Positions 1 to 35,514 of a stretch of 64,000 nucleotides of DNA are shown here, piece after piece (the stretch's first letter is position 1; each line of letters begins with the position of its first letter). Origin of the DNA: Bactericera cockerelli (taxonomy: Eukaryota; Arthropoda; Insecta; Hemiptera; Triozidae); assembly GCA_024516035.1 (NCBI GenBank), contig CM044965.1, positions 28,162,187 to 28,226,186 of the forward strand, in the 5' to 3' direction. The position numbers and the translations under genes are program-made. The notes below the pieces were generated by a model that had not been told where the DNA came from, made no database searches, and saw only the letters and a list, made by a program, of their open reading frames with translations.

Positions 1-1130
1 TTTTCAGCTGGTATTTGATGTGAAACTCAAAACTAAGACAATGATACAGTTATAAAAAGTTATCTTTTTTTCTCAGCTTATGTAAAAATCCTTTCACCCA
101 ATTCCATCTATCTCTGATAGTAGAAACTTGTGATAGGTGCTACTTCATCACATTAAAGCAAAAAAAAAAATCGTGGAAGATGTACTTTTTCGAATTCTGG
201 ACGCTAAAAATTAATATCGGTGCTGATTAATTTGTGAAAAGGAAATCGGATGTATAGATTTTTTATTATTACTTTCTTTCTCAGTGACATTTTATGACAA
301 AGGGAATGAGAGTCCTGTTGATCTCTGGTTCTCTAAGTAGAACCAAGGGATTCACCGTCTTGGTCACTAGGGAAAATAATTGTTTTTTATTTTTTAAATG
401 ATCGACTCTGATAGCTTTTTTTTGTCTATCTCATCTATAAAACCAACACTTCTAGCAAAAAAAAGAAAGAATTAATAATTCTCTGTATTTTGTAAGAAGA
501 AACCGGAGGGAGTGATTTGTTTACAAAGTTTCTCACCTGCTAAATTTAAAATGTTTTGCAACATGAACATGAAGAGACACAATATTCTGTTGATGAATAC
601 AGGCTTTGGTCAGATGGTAGAATATGCTTCAAGAATTAATCAAGAGTCTACCTTACTCTTCTCTTATGTAAATGGTTTTTCTAGGTAAATGTTTGTTTTA
701 CAACATGTACAAAAAAAATCATTTAATACAACCAAGTCTTCTTAGGTTTATGTTGTCTATATACCTGAGCCACAATGGGCCCTTGGTGTGTAGAAGAGTT
801 CGTTATCTAATCAATTTTAAGCTTCTCAGATAACTTGAGAAGCCTTTTGAATAGATTAACTATTGAGAATTCTCTTGACAAGAAAGTTTATAACATTATT
901 ATTTTTTTAAACACCTTCCTCTTAATTTTAAATATTTGTTAGCACCGTTTAGACCCCACCACACATTTTAAGATTAGGTTTCTCTGTTGGTTACTTGAAT
1001 TTTACTTTCTATTTTGTGTACATTACCTTGTTCTCCATTGTGTAATAAACTTGACTGGCAATCCTCTTTTTTGTAAGAAAAATACCATTGGCTTTTAATT
1101 TGTTTTGTAGCATTTTTTTTTCGTTTTTAA
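1..1130. other. AT-rich intergenic DNA, no gene seen
   Basis: I find no open frame with protein-like composition, no RNA gene and no tandem array here. The stretch is AT-rich with short homopolymer runs. Confidence 0.5.
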
Positions 1131-1139
1131 TTAAGGTTT

Positions 1140-1390
1140 AACTTTTCAGCCTTCGTGGCGTAACGCTTTTGAATACTGCCCGTCGTAGTCCAGTGATCCC
1201 GAGTTAGATTCGCGATTTGGGCACACTTTTCTAAGAAAATTCTGTTCCATCCAGGCACGTGAGGCTGGCATTTCCTCCCCAGGCTGGGTGATGGTAATGA
1301 GGGTAGTTGGTACGATTCCCAGCGAATGGAGGGTAAAACCCCCATCCCGACTATCTCAAAAATTCGGACGTTAAAACCAAATAGAATCAA
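1140..1390 (+). repeat. 5S-derived SINE body fragment
   Basis: The stretch carries the body of a dispersed family also seen at 3800, 44384, 57575 and 63045: a pair of GGCTGG-type blocks, then an AGCGAATGGAGGGTAAAACC core. The 5S-like head is degraded in this copy. An open frame on the minus strand across it has no protein-like features. Confidence 0.5.
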
Positions 1391-1398
1391 CTGGTCAC

Positions 1399-1600
1399 AA
1401 TAATAATAATACTCTTTAGTGGAAGGCAACCACCAGGCGAGGTTAATGCATTTTCTACCACCTAACCACCTTTTCTACCACCTAACCTAAACTCAAATTT
1501 ATAAGGATAAATTCGTGCACTGGGTGGGATTCGAACCAACGGATCCCTACGCTACCGTGATTACCAGACCAGCGCGTTAACCACTTGACTAACAGTGCAC
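1399..1600 (-). repeat. tRNA-headed SINE, family A
   Basis: On the minus strand it starts with a tRNA-like head (AGTCAAGTGGTTAACGCG for the A box, GGTTCGAATCCCACCCAGTG for the B box). A unique body follows, and it ends in an (ATT)n tail. Other copies lie at 5760, 36449, 50449 and 50840. It is a SINE rather than a tRNA gene because the body and tail are shared by every copy. Confidence 0.75.
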
Positions 1601-1794
1601 ATGATCACAATAGACCTAATTAGGTGGCAGTGTTAATTGTAAGGGTTTCACTGAAAACCCTGCAAACAGATTAGACAATAATAGGGGTCAAAATCGTTTT
1701 TCAACTAAACGGTTATATGTATACGAGGGTGTTTTAAGCATTTGTTGCATTAAACTCACAAACTGGTGCATTCAACGCTGGCTTTTTTTTATTT

Positions 1795-2778
1795 TTTATT
1801 TTATTTTATTTATTTATTTTTACAAGGTTTACATAACAAGTTTATTGGTACTCTATTACAATGTAGACCTTAGGAAATAGATAAAAGATATAATAGTTTT
1901 TATTATAAATCGATTATAGTAAATAGGTATAATTGGATAAGAAAAAAGATCCATTATACAAGTATTAAGATAATACCTCTTCGATTGAGGATTTGAGTGC
2001 ACTATGGCTAATGCAGAAAACATCAATGTTGTTTCTGAAAAGGAAGTTGCCCATAGAGAAGATGTAGTTCCAAGGATTGGTTTTTTCAGAAGGAGGTAGG
2101 AAAAGCTCCCATTGTCTTCGAGCTACCCTGGTTCTTACTTTCAGGCTCATACTTGATACAAAGGAACTACAGCATATTTGATTGAGGATATTTTTATGTA
2201 GGAAGACAGAGATTGATACATCTCTCCTCAGAACTAATTCTTTGATATGGAAGTGAGTGCAGATAGAAGGGTACGAGTAGTAAGTTCTGTGAGTCAGGAA
2301 TCTATCATAGAGTTTGCCTACCAGGAACTTCTGAACTCTTTCAAGTTGGTGACAGTTTGTTTTATGAACAGAGCAGAATATAAGGAAACCATAGTCAATT
2401 TTGCTGCGAATAAACATATTAAACAGTGTTATCATGATGATTGGCAGATTGAATCGTCCACAGAGTTTCAACAGCATCCCAAACCGAGAGAAACATTTGC
2501 TGACTGTATCTGCAACATATTTGTTAAAGAGGAGTTTATAGTCAAGAAGAAAACCTAAATCAACTATTTCAAAGACCCTTGGAATGGGAGCGCCATTGAC
2601 CTCATAAGAATAGGAGGTATATCGGTACTTCCTGGTAAATGTAATGACACGCGTTTTGGACACATTGATAGATAGATAGTTCCTGTCATACCATTTCACA
2701 ACATTGGAAATGTTGGTCTGAAGAACATCCGACTCAGGAGATACATGATCATACCCATGGAAGATCTTCAAATCATTT
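1795..2778 (-). pseudogene. 5'-truncated LINE, reverse transcriptase C-terminus
   Basis: About 268 codons are open on the minus strand. They match the palm end, thumb and C-terminal part of a Jockey/CR1-like non-LTR reverse transcriptase: LKIFHGYDHV follows where the (A/F)xDD box should be, then LSINVSKTRVITFTR and a VxDLGxxLD block. The copy is truncated exactly at the catalytic FADD motif, where it meets another repeat at 2781, so it cannot be active. The minus-strand 3' end runs into a T-rich (plus strand) tail at 1785-1830. The open frame has no ATG at its start. Family assignment is from motifs only. Confidence 0.75.
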
Positions 2779-2780
2779 TA

Positions 2781-3420
2781 CTTTCCTTATCTTATTATAA
2801 GGAAAGTATTGTATTCGTCGAAAATTTGACCTACCCAGTTTTTTACATTTCTGGACGAATCATGGCCTCAGGATACCGAAAAAGTTGTTTTCAGCCATTG
2901 GTCCGTGCGTCTGTCTGTCTGTATCTGTGTGTGTGTGTGTGAACAGGATATCTCAAGAACGGTAAAAGCTAGAGACTTGAAATTTGGTACACAAATTAAT
3001 TTTATACACCAGACGAACCACGAAACTTTTGGTTGAAATCGGCCGCATTCTGCGGCCACAGGGCCGCAAATGCTAGCCGCAAGTGCCGCTTCTTTAAATT
3101 GGTTAGATACAAAAATTTTTAGAGAACAACATTTTCTTAGATTAAAAAAATAATAGGGGTATATTCTGATCATTTTTTTGATATCTTGAACTTTTTGGAA
3201 CTCGGCCCCAATTTACCGGTATTTGGGGGGGACCCACTTTGACTAACTTTTTTATTATTCATCCTACATGGGGGTTGTGACATATCAAATTCAATGATTT
3301 TGAAGTGCTGATTACGAAAAATTGGTTTTTAGTTATCTGTTACCGTTGAGTCACCAGTGGCGGAATTCGACTCCTTTTTGGGGGATAAGGAAAGTCGTGT
3401 GATGTTTACACCAGATTTTT
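2781..3420 (+). repeat. Dispersed repeat with CTTTCCTTATC / GATAAGGAAAG ends
   Basis: The unit opens with CTTTCCTTATC (2781) and closes with GATAAGGAAAG (3384-3394) followed by TCGTGTGATGTTTACACCAG. It contains a TG-rich stretch and the shared blocks AGGATATCTCAAGAACGGTA and GCCGCAAATGC. A second copy lies at 33905-34430 and an inverted fragment at 41625-41770. Small open frames on both strands are incidental. I see no transposase. Its organisation resembles a repeat I associate with planthopper genomes, which is recall rather than a search result. Confidence 0.6.
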
Positions 3421-3469
3421 TTGCATAACATTTATTGAAAATCGAGGGACATTAGAGACAAGGTATTGA

Positions 3470-3690
3470 TCTCTTATTATTATTATTATTATACAATGCT
3501 TTATTAGGTATAAATGGACATTATGTACATACAAATAATTAATTTAACAATGAAAAAAAATGGAAACAATATATACAATGAATATGAAAAAGAATAGAAA
3601 ATATATAAAAACATAAGTCCTAACTAAAGGGCGGGGTTATTGCCTATGGCAATAACCCCGCCTGGGTGGGGCCGGCAAGTCCCAAATGAT
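3470..3690 (-). repeat. Retroposon 3' end with (TTA)n tail
   Basis: A (TTA)7 run is followed by CAATGCTTTATTAGG, an AT-rich stretch and a short hairpin AAGGGCGGGGTTATTGCC ... GGCAATAACCCCGCC. On the minus strand this reads as a retroposon 3' end with an AATAAA-type signal. A related copy is at 35610-35815 and a plus-strand relative at 40700-41135. Confidence 0.5.
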
Positions 3691-3799
3691 GCACAAGGGG
3701 TCACGGAGCAGAATCTGGGATATAAGGGAACGATTTCAACGTAAAATTTACCTCTTTTTTTAAGCAAAAATAACCTTATTATAAGGAAACCCAAATAAA

Positions 3800-3985
3800 A
3801 GGAACTTAAGACTTGGATGGGTGACCATTCAAATTCTAATTCTCGTGACGCTGGCTTTTCCCGGCCCCACTCAGGCTGGGTGAGGTCAATGTGAGTAGCA
3901 GGTTTGTGAGTTTCCTGCGAATGGAGGGTAAAACCCCCGTCGTGATATGACCATGGCAGTTGAAAGCGACGTTAAACCCCACTTA
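3800..3985 (+). repeat. 5S-rRNA-derived SINE
   Basis: The head contains GACTTGGATGGGTGACC, which is the C-box region of 5S rRNA. It is followed by the family body (GGCCCCACTCAGGCTGGGTG, AATGGAGGGTAAAACCCC) and ends near GACGTTAAACCCCAC before an A-rich run. Confidence 0.65.
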
Positions 3986-5289
3986 AAAAAAATAAAAAAT
4001 AAAAGGAACAAATTTCTGGTCCCTTGAGTTCTCATCCAGGTTCAACTGTACCTACATTTAAGAGAAATAAGATTAAACCCCACTTAAAAAAAAAAAAAAA
4101 AGAGAAATAAGAAAACAGGCATTTAAATAATATAAATACAGGATCTTGCATTTTATTTACAAATCAATTAGTACAACATGTAAATAATAATAATATTTTA
4201 TATTCTCTGATTATATTAGTGAAAAATGAATAGATAATGAAATTATTTTGTAGACAAAGTTTGACAAATTTCCAATGAAGTAGAGTTTGTTCCTTCTACT
4301 TTCCAAATTTACAAATAGAAAGAGGATGTTGTTACAAAATTGTTAGTAAAATAGAGAACGGACTAGCCACCCCTAACACGCCAGGCTAGCTAGCAGTTTG
4401 ACAAGGTTTAATGGCTTTGAAAGAAAAAAACCCAAGTTCTCTCACGATGCGATGGTTGATCGCACATAGAAATATGTGGTTTGGAACGAGCCAACATTTC
4501 TACTTGGATTGGCTGGAGACCATACATTCTCTTACTTGTAAATCGACCATATTCAGCTATTGTTGAAGGAGTTCAAAGATAAAATTATCACAATTTCGTA
4601 AAAAAAAAGTTTAAAAAATTGCTTGTTTTAGTCAAACTTTGTCTACTGGAGACTGAGTATTCTGAGAAAATCTACTGTCTATTTTCCAATCAAATATCCT
4701 ATCAGAGCTTTGGAGTTCAAGTGTAGGAGCAAACATAAAAATGCGGCGAATCAAGAAACACTATCAATTTTTATATATAAAAACAATTCATTTGTTTCAA
4801 TTTTACATAAATTGCTACCAAAGTGCAACATTTAAAAAGAAAATGATATTGTTTTATTTCTACTGACCAAATAGGGCTAATGTGTCCCAATTGTCCCATA
4901 ATTTCAGCAGTAAGCCCAAGACGTATTAATATGTAGTCAAAATCGTAAATGGGAAAACAATTTGTTATGTCTCGACTGGGTTACCAGATAGACCCTTTAA
5001 CCTTTGAGCTACCGGAACATAACAATTTTTTATAGCATTTTTGGAATACAACCATTTCTTCAGAATACAGTCAATAGTACTAAAAATTGAATATAAATAG
5101 CATAATTTTGAATCGAGTAGATTTCCAATGAGAAAAGCTCAGTCTCTTATCCAGGCTCATTCACAACACCTGGTACTTGTGTCAGTCCAGTCACTAGTCA
5201 ACAATCAGCTGTACTCACGGACATTATATTCAGTCTCAACTTACAAGAAGTAAACAAGAGATGAAAAATGATGTATTCAAAATTTGTTA
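3986..5289. other. Intergenic; one dispersed repeat at 4345-4560
   Basis: No gene is visible. Positions 4345-4560 share a dispersed family with 38120-38380 and 52690-52950 (GATGGTTGATCGCACATAGA, then GGCTGGAGACCAT). The rest is AT-rich and unassigned. Confidence 0.5.
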
Positions 5290-5410
5290 ACTGTTGTTTG
5301 TAAGGGATACTTTTCGTAGCGTTCGTGTTAACCCGGCGCAGCGCAGCGCCTAAATGGGAATTATCTTGCCCATTAGATAAGGGGCATACTACGGGTTGGA
5401 CAAGTTACAA
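5290..5410 (+). repeat. SINE family D fragment
   Basis: It shares the body of family D (GTTTGTAAGGGATA, CACCTAAATGGGAA-like, GCATACTACGGG) but lacks the tRNA head and poly(A) tail. Full copies are at 9073 and 53550. Confidence 0.55.
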
Positions 5411-5759
5411 AAAAAATATCTTCAGTCAAACCCAAACATGATTTTCTCTCACTTGGAATTCTCATTTGAGCAAATATACTTCAAAATACCCAGAAATCTA
5501 TTGTGAATGAGCCAATATTAAGTAATGTCTTTTTTTGCTGTCAGTCTGTACCATTCGGAGACTTTTCAAGGAATGGTGAATTTGTAATTAGATATTTTTG
5601 ATTGAAAAAAACAGAAAAAAAAATCTTGAAAAGCTTTTTCTTCTTGCACTTCCCAAACCGGCTAGAGGTTGGCATTGTTCAACCTCTTCCTCATATGTGA
5701 GGTTGCTTTTGGTTCTGACACTTCTACTTTCACATTTTACGGTTCCTTACTTCCGAATT

Positions 5760-5977
5760 TAATAATAATAATACTCTTTAGTGGAAGGTAACACCAGGCG
5801 AGGTTAATGCTCGAAGCATTTTCTACCACCTAACCCTCAGAGTCTTATTATTCTGTGGTCACAAACTCAAATATACGATGAAAAATTCATGCACTGGGTA
5901 GGATTCGAACCAACAACGAATCCCTCCGCTACCTGGATTACCAGACTAGCGCGTTGACCATTTGACTACCAGTGCAT
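5760..5977 (-). repeat. tRNA-headed SINE, family A
   Basis: Minus-strand copy with the same order as at 1399: head with GGTAGTCAAATGGTCAACGC and GGTTCGAATCCTACCCAGTG, body, then (ATT)n. Several substitutions show that it is old. Confidence 0.7.
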
Positions 5978-6812
5978 GGATTTAAATTGGACTTTCATTA
6001 AATACTTTTGAGATAAAATCGTAACTTTTCAACTTTCAATACAAACTTAGAGTTTGTTGAATAACCTGCGAGTTTCACAATACATTCGGTTTTGCACTTT
6101 GTAATACAAGCGGGAAGTTATAGTCCTGGCCAACTTTAAAATTTTAAATAAAATATATGAGACATTTGTCGGATTGAACAAAAAATAAATAAATAAAAAC
6201 AATAATATAATAGATAACCATGAATTAATTTACAACAAATTCATTACCATGATATACAAAATACATACGTATTGCGATCAAAATAAATCATAATATACAA
6301 AATTATTTTGTAAATAATTAATAACTTTTTTTACTTTCCATTACCTCCTGTCAGGTATAGAAAGTATTGCGATCCGTCATTTCAGTTTACAATTGACTAA
6401 GAGCTTTCATTAACGATAATTTTATTTTACAAGGTAGGTAGTCATTTGAAATTAACAGTTAATACTTATTTTTGTAATTCAAAATGTTCCAGATTTATTT
6501 TCTTCTAATCTCTCCAATATTATTGGGGAAAAATGCAATTGGTTCATTTAAAAAGCCATTCAATAGGATTTTTAAGGAATTTGATAGCATTTCACATTCA
6601 AGTAAAAAGATTTCACATTCAAGCATAAATGGAAAATGTAAAATACAGTACATTTTAACATTAAGTTCATGAATTGATGAATGTAAAAGAAATTCCGGGA
6701 ATCATTTGAATACATTACACTAGTAAGATTTCATATGAACAATAGAATAATTCTGTGAGTAGATGACAAAGAGTTTTAAGCGATATTTTATTTTCAATAT
6801 GAGTTATTAGCC
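5978..6812. other. AT-rich intergenic DNA, no gene seen
   Basis: No coding, RNA or repeat structure is recognised. A 62-codon open frame at 6484 has no protein-like feature and is not called. Confidence 0.45.
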
Positions 6813-6975
6813 AACCTCTTTGGCTCAGTGGTTAAGAGCATTCGAGCCCGCAACCCGGAGGTTGCGGGCTCGAATCCCGGGCGGAGCGGAAAATTCTGAC
6901 CGAGTTTTTCCGTTTCCAGAACTGCCCTGAAGTAATGCGAAAGCGGTTCCGGGGCACAACTACTATACCTTAAAA
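6813..6975 (+). repeat. tRNA-headed SINE, family C
   Basis: The head carries TGGCTCAGTGGTTAAGAGC (A box) and GCGGGCTCGAATCCCGGGC (B box, stem intact). A body with GCGAAAGCGGTTCCGGGGC follows. Other copies are at 36039 and on the minus strand at 49833. The shared body argues against a functional tRNA gene. Confidence 0.7.
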
Positions 6976-7182
6976 AATGTACTAGTTATTGCTGAATTTG
7001 TATCATCAAGCTCGATTTTTTTTATGTACTGTAATAGAAGTCGGATAAAAAAAAATGTTATCTGTATTTTGAATCATAAAAATTAGTTTTTTCACCGTTC
7101 TGAAAAAAAATCAAACACGTGGCTAAATGTTTTGTCATCTACAAACAATATTACTCTGAGAATACAATACAATAAAATACTA

Positions 7183-7188
7183 TTTATT
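7183..7188 (-). terminator. Candidate poly(A) signal of AP-1 gamma
   Basis: AATAAA reads on the minus strand about 375 bases after the AP-1 gamma stop codon, with no stronger signal in between. Cleavage site not determined. Confidence 0.45.
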
Positions 7189-7384
7189 TGCGAATATATT
7201 TTGCGAACATGAAAACACGAATGAAAAACGTCTGACCTACAATAGAACGAACACAACAATGATTCAACTTTTACAGCCACTGGTACTGACTGGTATGAAT
7301 TTTATATCTCTTTTTCTTCAAATTAAAAATAACTATACAGACCTGTTCATTCAACTCTGAATTTTAAGACAAGATTTACGATCC

Positions 7385-7561
7385 TCTTAGAAAATGATGA
7401 CGTCACACGGATAGGAAACGTTCACACGATTCCCTTAGTTTAAGTAATGATGACGTCACACGGATAAGAAACGTTCACACGATCCTCTTAGTTTAAGTAA
7501 CGATGACGTCACACGGATAGGAAACGTTCGCACGATCCCCTTAGTCGAGGAAATGATGACG

Positions 7562-7567
<6 letters not shown>
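7385..7567 (-). repeat. 53-bp tandem repeat with TGACGTCA at the AP-1 gamma stop
   Basis: The palindrome TGACGTCA occurs at 7398, 7451, 7504 and 7557, exactly 53 bases apart, with CACACGGATAGGAAACGTTC between copies. The last palindrome contains the AP-1 gamma stop codon (7562-7564 on the minus strand), so the unit starts at the coding end and extends into the 3' UTR. Confidence 0.75.
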
Positions 7568-30614
<23,047 letters not shown>

Positions 30615-30637
<23 letters not shown>

Positions 30638-30674
30638 TGGTAAAATTTATAACAGCCAATGGATGAGATTAAAC
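30615..30674 (-). other. AP-1gamma: AP-1 gamma first coding exon with 5' UTR
   Basis: The exon has a clear acceptor (CCTCCCACAG) at 30675 and donor (GTAAGTTT) at 30614. The upstream ATG at 30635-30637 reads MTSTQESG and joins in frame to GFNMSSIRQ in the next exon. At least one further upstream non-coding exon must exist because this exon has an acceptor. Confidence 0.8.
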
Positions 30675-30731
30675 CTGTGGGAGGAAAAGAAATCATGATA
30701 ATAGGTTTCTTCTTCAAAGAATCAATAATAA

Positions 30732-30935
30732 TATCACCTTATTTGTACTGCCCAATAAGGACTATTTAAGTAAGTACCATTATTCCAGCAGTAAGCTCAA
30801 GACTTATTCTTATGTGGTAAAAATCTCAAATGGGAGGATAACTTGTCATGTCCCGGCTGGGTTTTGAACTCACAAACTCTGGAATCTTTAGATTCACAGA
30901 GTGCAGCCTTTACCACTGAGGTACCGGGACAGACT
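30732..30935 (-). repeat. tRNA-headed SINE, family B
   Basis: Minus-strand copy with head TCCCGGTACCTCAGTGGTAA and an ATT-type tail near 30732. Confidence 0.7.
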
Positions 30936-31643
30936 TAAAAAATCTAATGAATAAACAAAATGTTGTTTAGGAGGAATTGTATGGAATACCAAATTAATAT
31001 ATGAGAACAAATAATGTCATTAATTGTAATTCATTAGAAAAACAAAATGTCTGTTTGACAGGGGACTCATCATACATAAAATAACCAATTTCAAAACTTT
31101 TGGAACCTAGAAAACTCCATTTGTCTCAAGTTCAAATTGCCTTAAGGGGTAACTTTAACAGTAAAATGCTATCTAGTTTAATTCAGGACAGTGAAAGTTA
31201 TGTTAGGAAAATGTTACAAAATAATAGGTTGTTATTGCATTAGTGTGAAATTATGCAGTGACTATCTACTAGAAATACTTACTGAAGTGTGGCTAGGTAT
31301 CATTAAGGACACTTTGTCAAAAAAACAGCAAGAGGGTAGTCTAATTTATTCACAGATAGTAATGGTATGATTACAAGGTGTAGGCAAATATGCCCACAGC
31401 TGTTTAAAAAAGTAATACAATTTTGAGAAATATTAAGCCAAGGAAAAAAAGATTTTTAGCACGATATTGTGCTTGCCACGAAATGCATGTCAAAGTATTA
31501 TCTTATCACCAGGACACACCATCATCAAGACAACTAACTATAAGATAACTAGGTGTTACTGGTGATAGATAATAAATACCTATGGTAGGGGCCACTACAA
31601 GCAAGTAGGGCAGATCTAGGACTCATGTATCCAACATACTTAC

Positions 31644-31750
31644 AAGTGAATTTATGTACAGCTTTGACACATTTGTACAGTGTGAGGATTCAGATTCTCC
31701 TCAAGGTAAAGCGGAGAGATCGGAAAACTGAAAACAGGAAATAAAACTGC
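31644..31750 (-). other. Possible upstream non-coding exon of AP-1 gamma
   Basis: A donor-like CACTT|GTAAGTATG at 31643 and an acceptor-like GTTTTTCCAG at 31751 bound 107 bases without a convincing frame. It could also be the first exon with no acceptor. Confidence 0.25.
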
Positions 31751-31759
31751 CTGGAAAAA

Positions 31760-33904
31760 CACAAAAAAGAAATTGAAATATTTTTGGGAAACCTTTTTTA
31801 CATTTACAACTTTTGCCTTGTGTTTTATTTTGATTTTTTTTTTGGAATTTCGAAAAACAGCTGATTTGCGGGCACAATCTTTCGATTCCAAAGAGGAAAA
31901 TTCCAAGGAAGTTCATTTGAAGAGAAAGTTTTCGTTTATTAAAGTGAAGCTTACTTATGCGGTGTGTTGATTACACGACTTTCTATTAATTAAATGAAGA
32001 AAAAAGAAAATGATTAAAAGTAAGGAAACAAACGAGAAACCTTTTTTTTTACAACTTTTGCCCTACAGTCGATTCTTCACTTTTACCAAAAACACGAACC
32101 ACCTAACCTCAAAATCAGCGTTTCGCTCGAAATACGCTTACTTTTTGCAAAATCAGGGATTGGCAAGAATATAAACAAAATTGTGGCGGTAATTTAAAAA
32201 AAAACCTTCATTATGTGAAATTGAGGCGTATTTGGTGTTTGATCATTTGTCAAATAATTAAATATAATAATCTTTACTCTATAGAAATAAACAACGAATT
32301 TAATTATTCAACAGGGTTCAACAAACAACCATAAACATTATTTACGAAAAATTCTCTAGAATAATTCATTTTTAATTCTCATTAAACTATCCCTTTTTCT
32401 CTTTTACTTTACTACAGTCATTGCTTCCCAGCTTCATTTTTTTTATATTTCTTCATCTGTTAACTTGCCGATAGGGCGATGAGGTAAAGTGAAGTCGCTG
32501 AGATTAATGTTTTGGAGATCGCGCATGGCACTTGGTCTATTTTTGTGCATAAATTTAAAATCATCGAAATCGAATTTTGTTTCAACGAAATTCGGATCGC
32601 CCTAAAAGATTATTGCTTTAAACCTGGCGGGACGCAGTCATATATATATTATATACGAATGTCAAGGAACCAAGGTCTGTCGTAATCTAGCTTGTGATCA
32701 ATTGTATACTATGGACATGAAAGGAGCCTAGACATTGGATTTGGGCGTCCATATAATCCTCTCACCACCGTGATTTAGGTATCAATACCTATCTCACGGA
32801 CACGGAATTATGATTATATAATTGTATACTATTTGTAAAATATTTTTGTTGTTGTAATTATTACTAAGTTACGCGCGCCCTAAAACTTTTTATATTCTTG
32901 TTGCAAATAATATTGAATGTTATAGATGGCGGCATGCAGTCATATCCGACATTGAAGGAACTAAGATTACGACAGACGATTACAACAGACCTTTTGGTTC
33001 CTTCAATGTCGGATCTGACTGCGTGCCATTAGATTATAATCGAGTTATTTTGCCTTAAATTACAGTCAATTGTATTTGCAACAATAATAAAAAAAGTTTT
33101 AGTGCGCGTGTAAGTTTATAAAAATTACAAAATTGATTTAAAAATTTATATCATAAAAATAGAACGCAAATGACTTCTGCTAGTAGTGGGATTATATTTA
33201 CTCTGCGAGAAAAAAACATCTTAGTTCAAAAAATCTTGTGACTGAGGTATGTATTATTAGTACCTCTTTGGTAACTTCAGCAATAAGAGTTAAAATATTT
33301 TGCCGTACCCTGTAGAAATTTCGATAAAAATTTCAAGACGTTGGTAGCTTCGGGTACATTAGCTTTTCTTGTTTTTATGCTTTCTGTTTATGTTCTTGAA
33401 TTTTTAAATTTTGGCGCTTTTACTTTTTTTCTACCTTTGGCGTATATCACAAAAAATACGCCAACTCCGTTTCGCGAGAGCAAAACTCTACTGGCGCTAT
33501 CTTGAAGAATCCTTTGGAACTAACATTTTTCGAAAAACACGGTGTTTTTTTGTAAGTGAAGAACCCATCACTAATTTAAAAGCAAAATATAGTACATGTT
33601 CTGTTTAGGAATTTCGAAAAATATCTTTCGATTCCAAAGAGGAATGTTCCATGGAAGTTGATTCAGAAGAGGAAATGCTTGTCAGTTTAAGTGAATCGGT
33701 ACATGCAAAAACGACATCAATCACATTTTTTTGGAAAATGAGGTTTTCATAGATTTTGGATCTCGGAAGGTAAACGCACAATTTTATATCAAAACCAAAT
33801 CATTCTGCTACTCCCTTCCTATATAAACACGTTTCTATAATTTTCGTTCCATGCAAGAACGACATAGATCCGGGATTGATGCGGTTCTTGCATGTAATCT
33901 GTAG
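31760..33904. other. Intergenic DNA with a local inverted repeat at 32929-33027
   Basis: No gene is seen. Positions 31845-31985 are related to 33600-33700 plus 34745-35090 (TTTCGATTCCAAAGAGGAA, ACACGACTTTCTATTA). This suggests a duplicated segment later split by insertion of the repeat at 33905. Confidence 0.45.
32929..33027. repeat. Imperfect palindrome (hairpin)
   Basis: CCGACATTGAAGGAAC (left) pairs with GTTCCTTCAATGTCGG (right). The pairing extends outward with mismatches through ATGCAGTCATAT / ATCTGACTGCGT, and the loop is about 34 bases. A third arm-like copy lies at 32630-32690. Confidence 0.65.
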
Positions 33905-34430
33905 AATTGGTGTATCCTGCCTGTGTGTGTGTGTGTGAACAGGATATCTCAAGAACGGTAAGAGCTAGAGACTTGAAATTTGGTATGAAAATCAATTTTA
34001 TACACCAAACGTACCACAAAACTTTTGGTTGAAATTGGCCGCAAAATGCGGCCGCAGGGCCGCAAATATTGCCCGCAAGCGCCGCTTCTATGAATTGATT
34101 AAAGATACAAAAAAAGTTAGAGAACAACATTTTCTTAGAATAAAAAAATAATAGGGGTCTCTTCATATCATTTTTTTGATATCTTGAACTTTTTGGACCT
34201 CGGCCCAAATTTACCGGTATCTTGGGGGGACCCGCTTTGACTAACTTTTTTTAACTTTTTTATTATTCATCCTAGATGGGGATTGTGACATATCAAATCC
34301 AATGATTTTGAGGTGCTGATTACGAATTTGGCATTGATTTGCAGCTGTTACCGTTGAGTCACGAGTGCCGGAGTTCAACTTCTTTTCGGGGATAAGGAAA
34401 GTCGTGTGATGTTTACACCAGATTTCTTTT
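33905..34430 (+). repeat. Second copy of the CTTTCCTTATC-family repeat
   Basis: It shares GTGTGTGTGAACAGGATATC and GATAAGGAAAGTCGTGTG with 2781-3420, with many substitutions. The left end is truncated. Confidence 0.6.
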
Positions 34431-35500
34431 TATACATATAATTTTTATGATTCATATTTTTTTGTTTTTGTTTGAAATAACAATAAAATTCGAAGTGTAC
34501 GTGTGTTATTATTTATAATATTTTCGATATGTGCAAAAACAGCATCATTCCATGACCTTTGAACGGCTATTTATTTGAAATGGCACTACATATCTGACCA
34601 AAAATTATATAGAATGGTTCCTTTTGGTAAGTCCTTACGATTACATATTTTTTCTTTTTTTTCTTATGGACAAAAAATGAATGGGAAAGTTTTTTTTGAT
34701 TTTCCAAAAGTTTACTCTTTTGGAATGATGTCGTTTTTGCATGTACCGATTCAAGTGAAGCTCACTCATGCAGGTATACGTTATGCAGGTATACGTAGAA
34801 TCAGTTTGAAGCAAAAGGCAAAAGAGTGAGGCTTTTATGCAGAGACGTTTTTATAATCCCTATAGGGTGCTCCCGAGCTTGCTATAGGGAATACTTCGAC
34901 CTTGAACATCTGAATTAGCATGCGTAGTTGCGTACAGACGCTTTAAACTTTAAACAAACTTCTCTGCATAACAAAATCAGCTGAAGGGACAAATGACCCA
35001 GGCATCCCTACAGTGAGGACTCTGCATACCACCCTGAAACTAGCGCGAAGTAAACCTGTTGTAATAACCACACGACTTTCTATTACTTAAATGAAAAAAT
35101 AACGCACTCTCTACATGTGGGTATTATTCAAACAAAATTTGGCTGTCGAAACGGAGATCAAGAGTGAAAGAGCTTTTAAGAACGAGGCTGTGGAATAATT
35201 CCTCCAGAATTGTTATCAGTTCAATTTTTGGAAAAAGTGATGGATTAGCAATGCCTTATTATTATAGGTAATAGAAAGTTAAAAAAAGTCTTCTGAACCC
35301 TGATCTGTACGTAAGATGACGTAAAACCACACCTTGACGTCACTGTATTTGATCTCTGTGCTCGGACGTATTGCTATAGCTGTTGGAAGAATGCCCAAGC
35401 ATTGATAGTCGATGTGGTTACGGCGCGGCGCTAGTAAACAATCTAGCGCATGGATCCGTGATCTGTATGTACATATGTAGTTCAGATCCAACCCAATGTT
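34431..35500. other. Intergenic, no gene seen
   Basis: Unassigned AT-rich DNA. Short open frames at 34575 and 35279 lack any recognisable motif. Confidence 0.45.
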
Positions 35501-35514
35501 TAGACTTTTTCTGA

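Noticed and set aside
6813..6893. A functional tRNA gene
   Set aside because: Good A and B boxes, but body and tail are shared with copies at 36039 and 49833, so it is a SINE.
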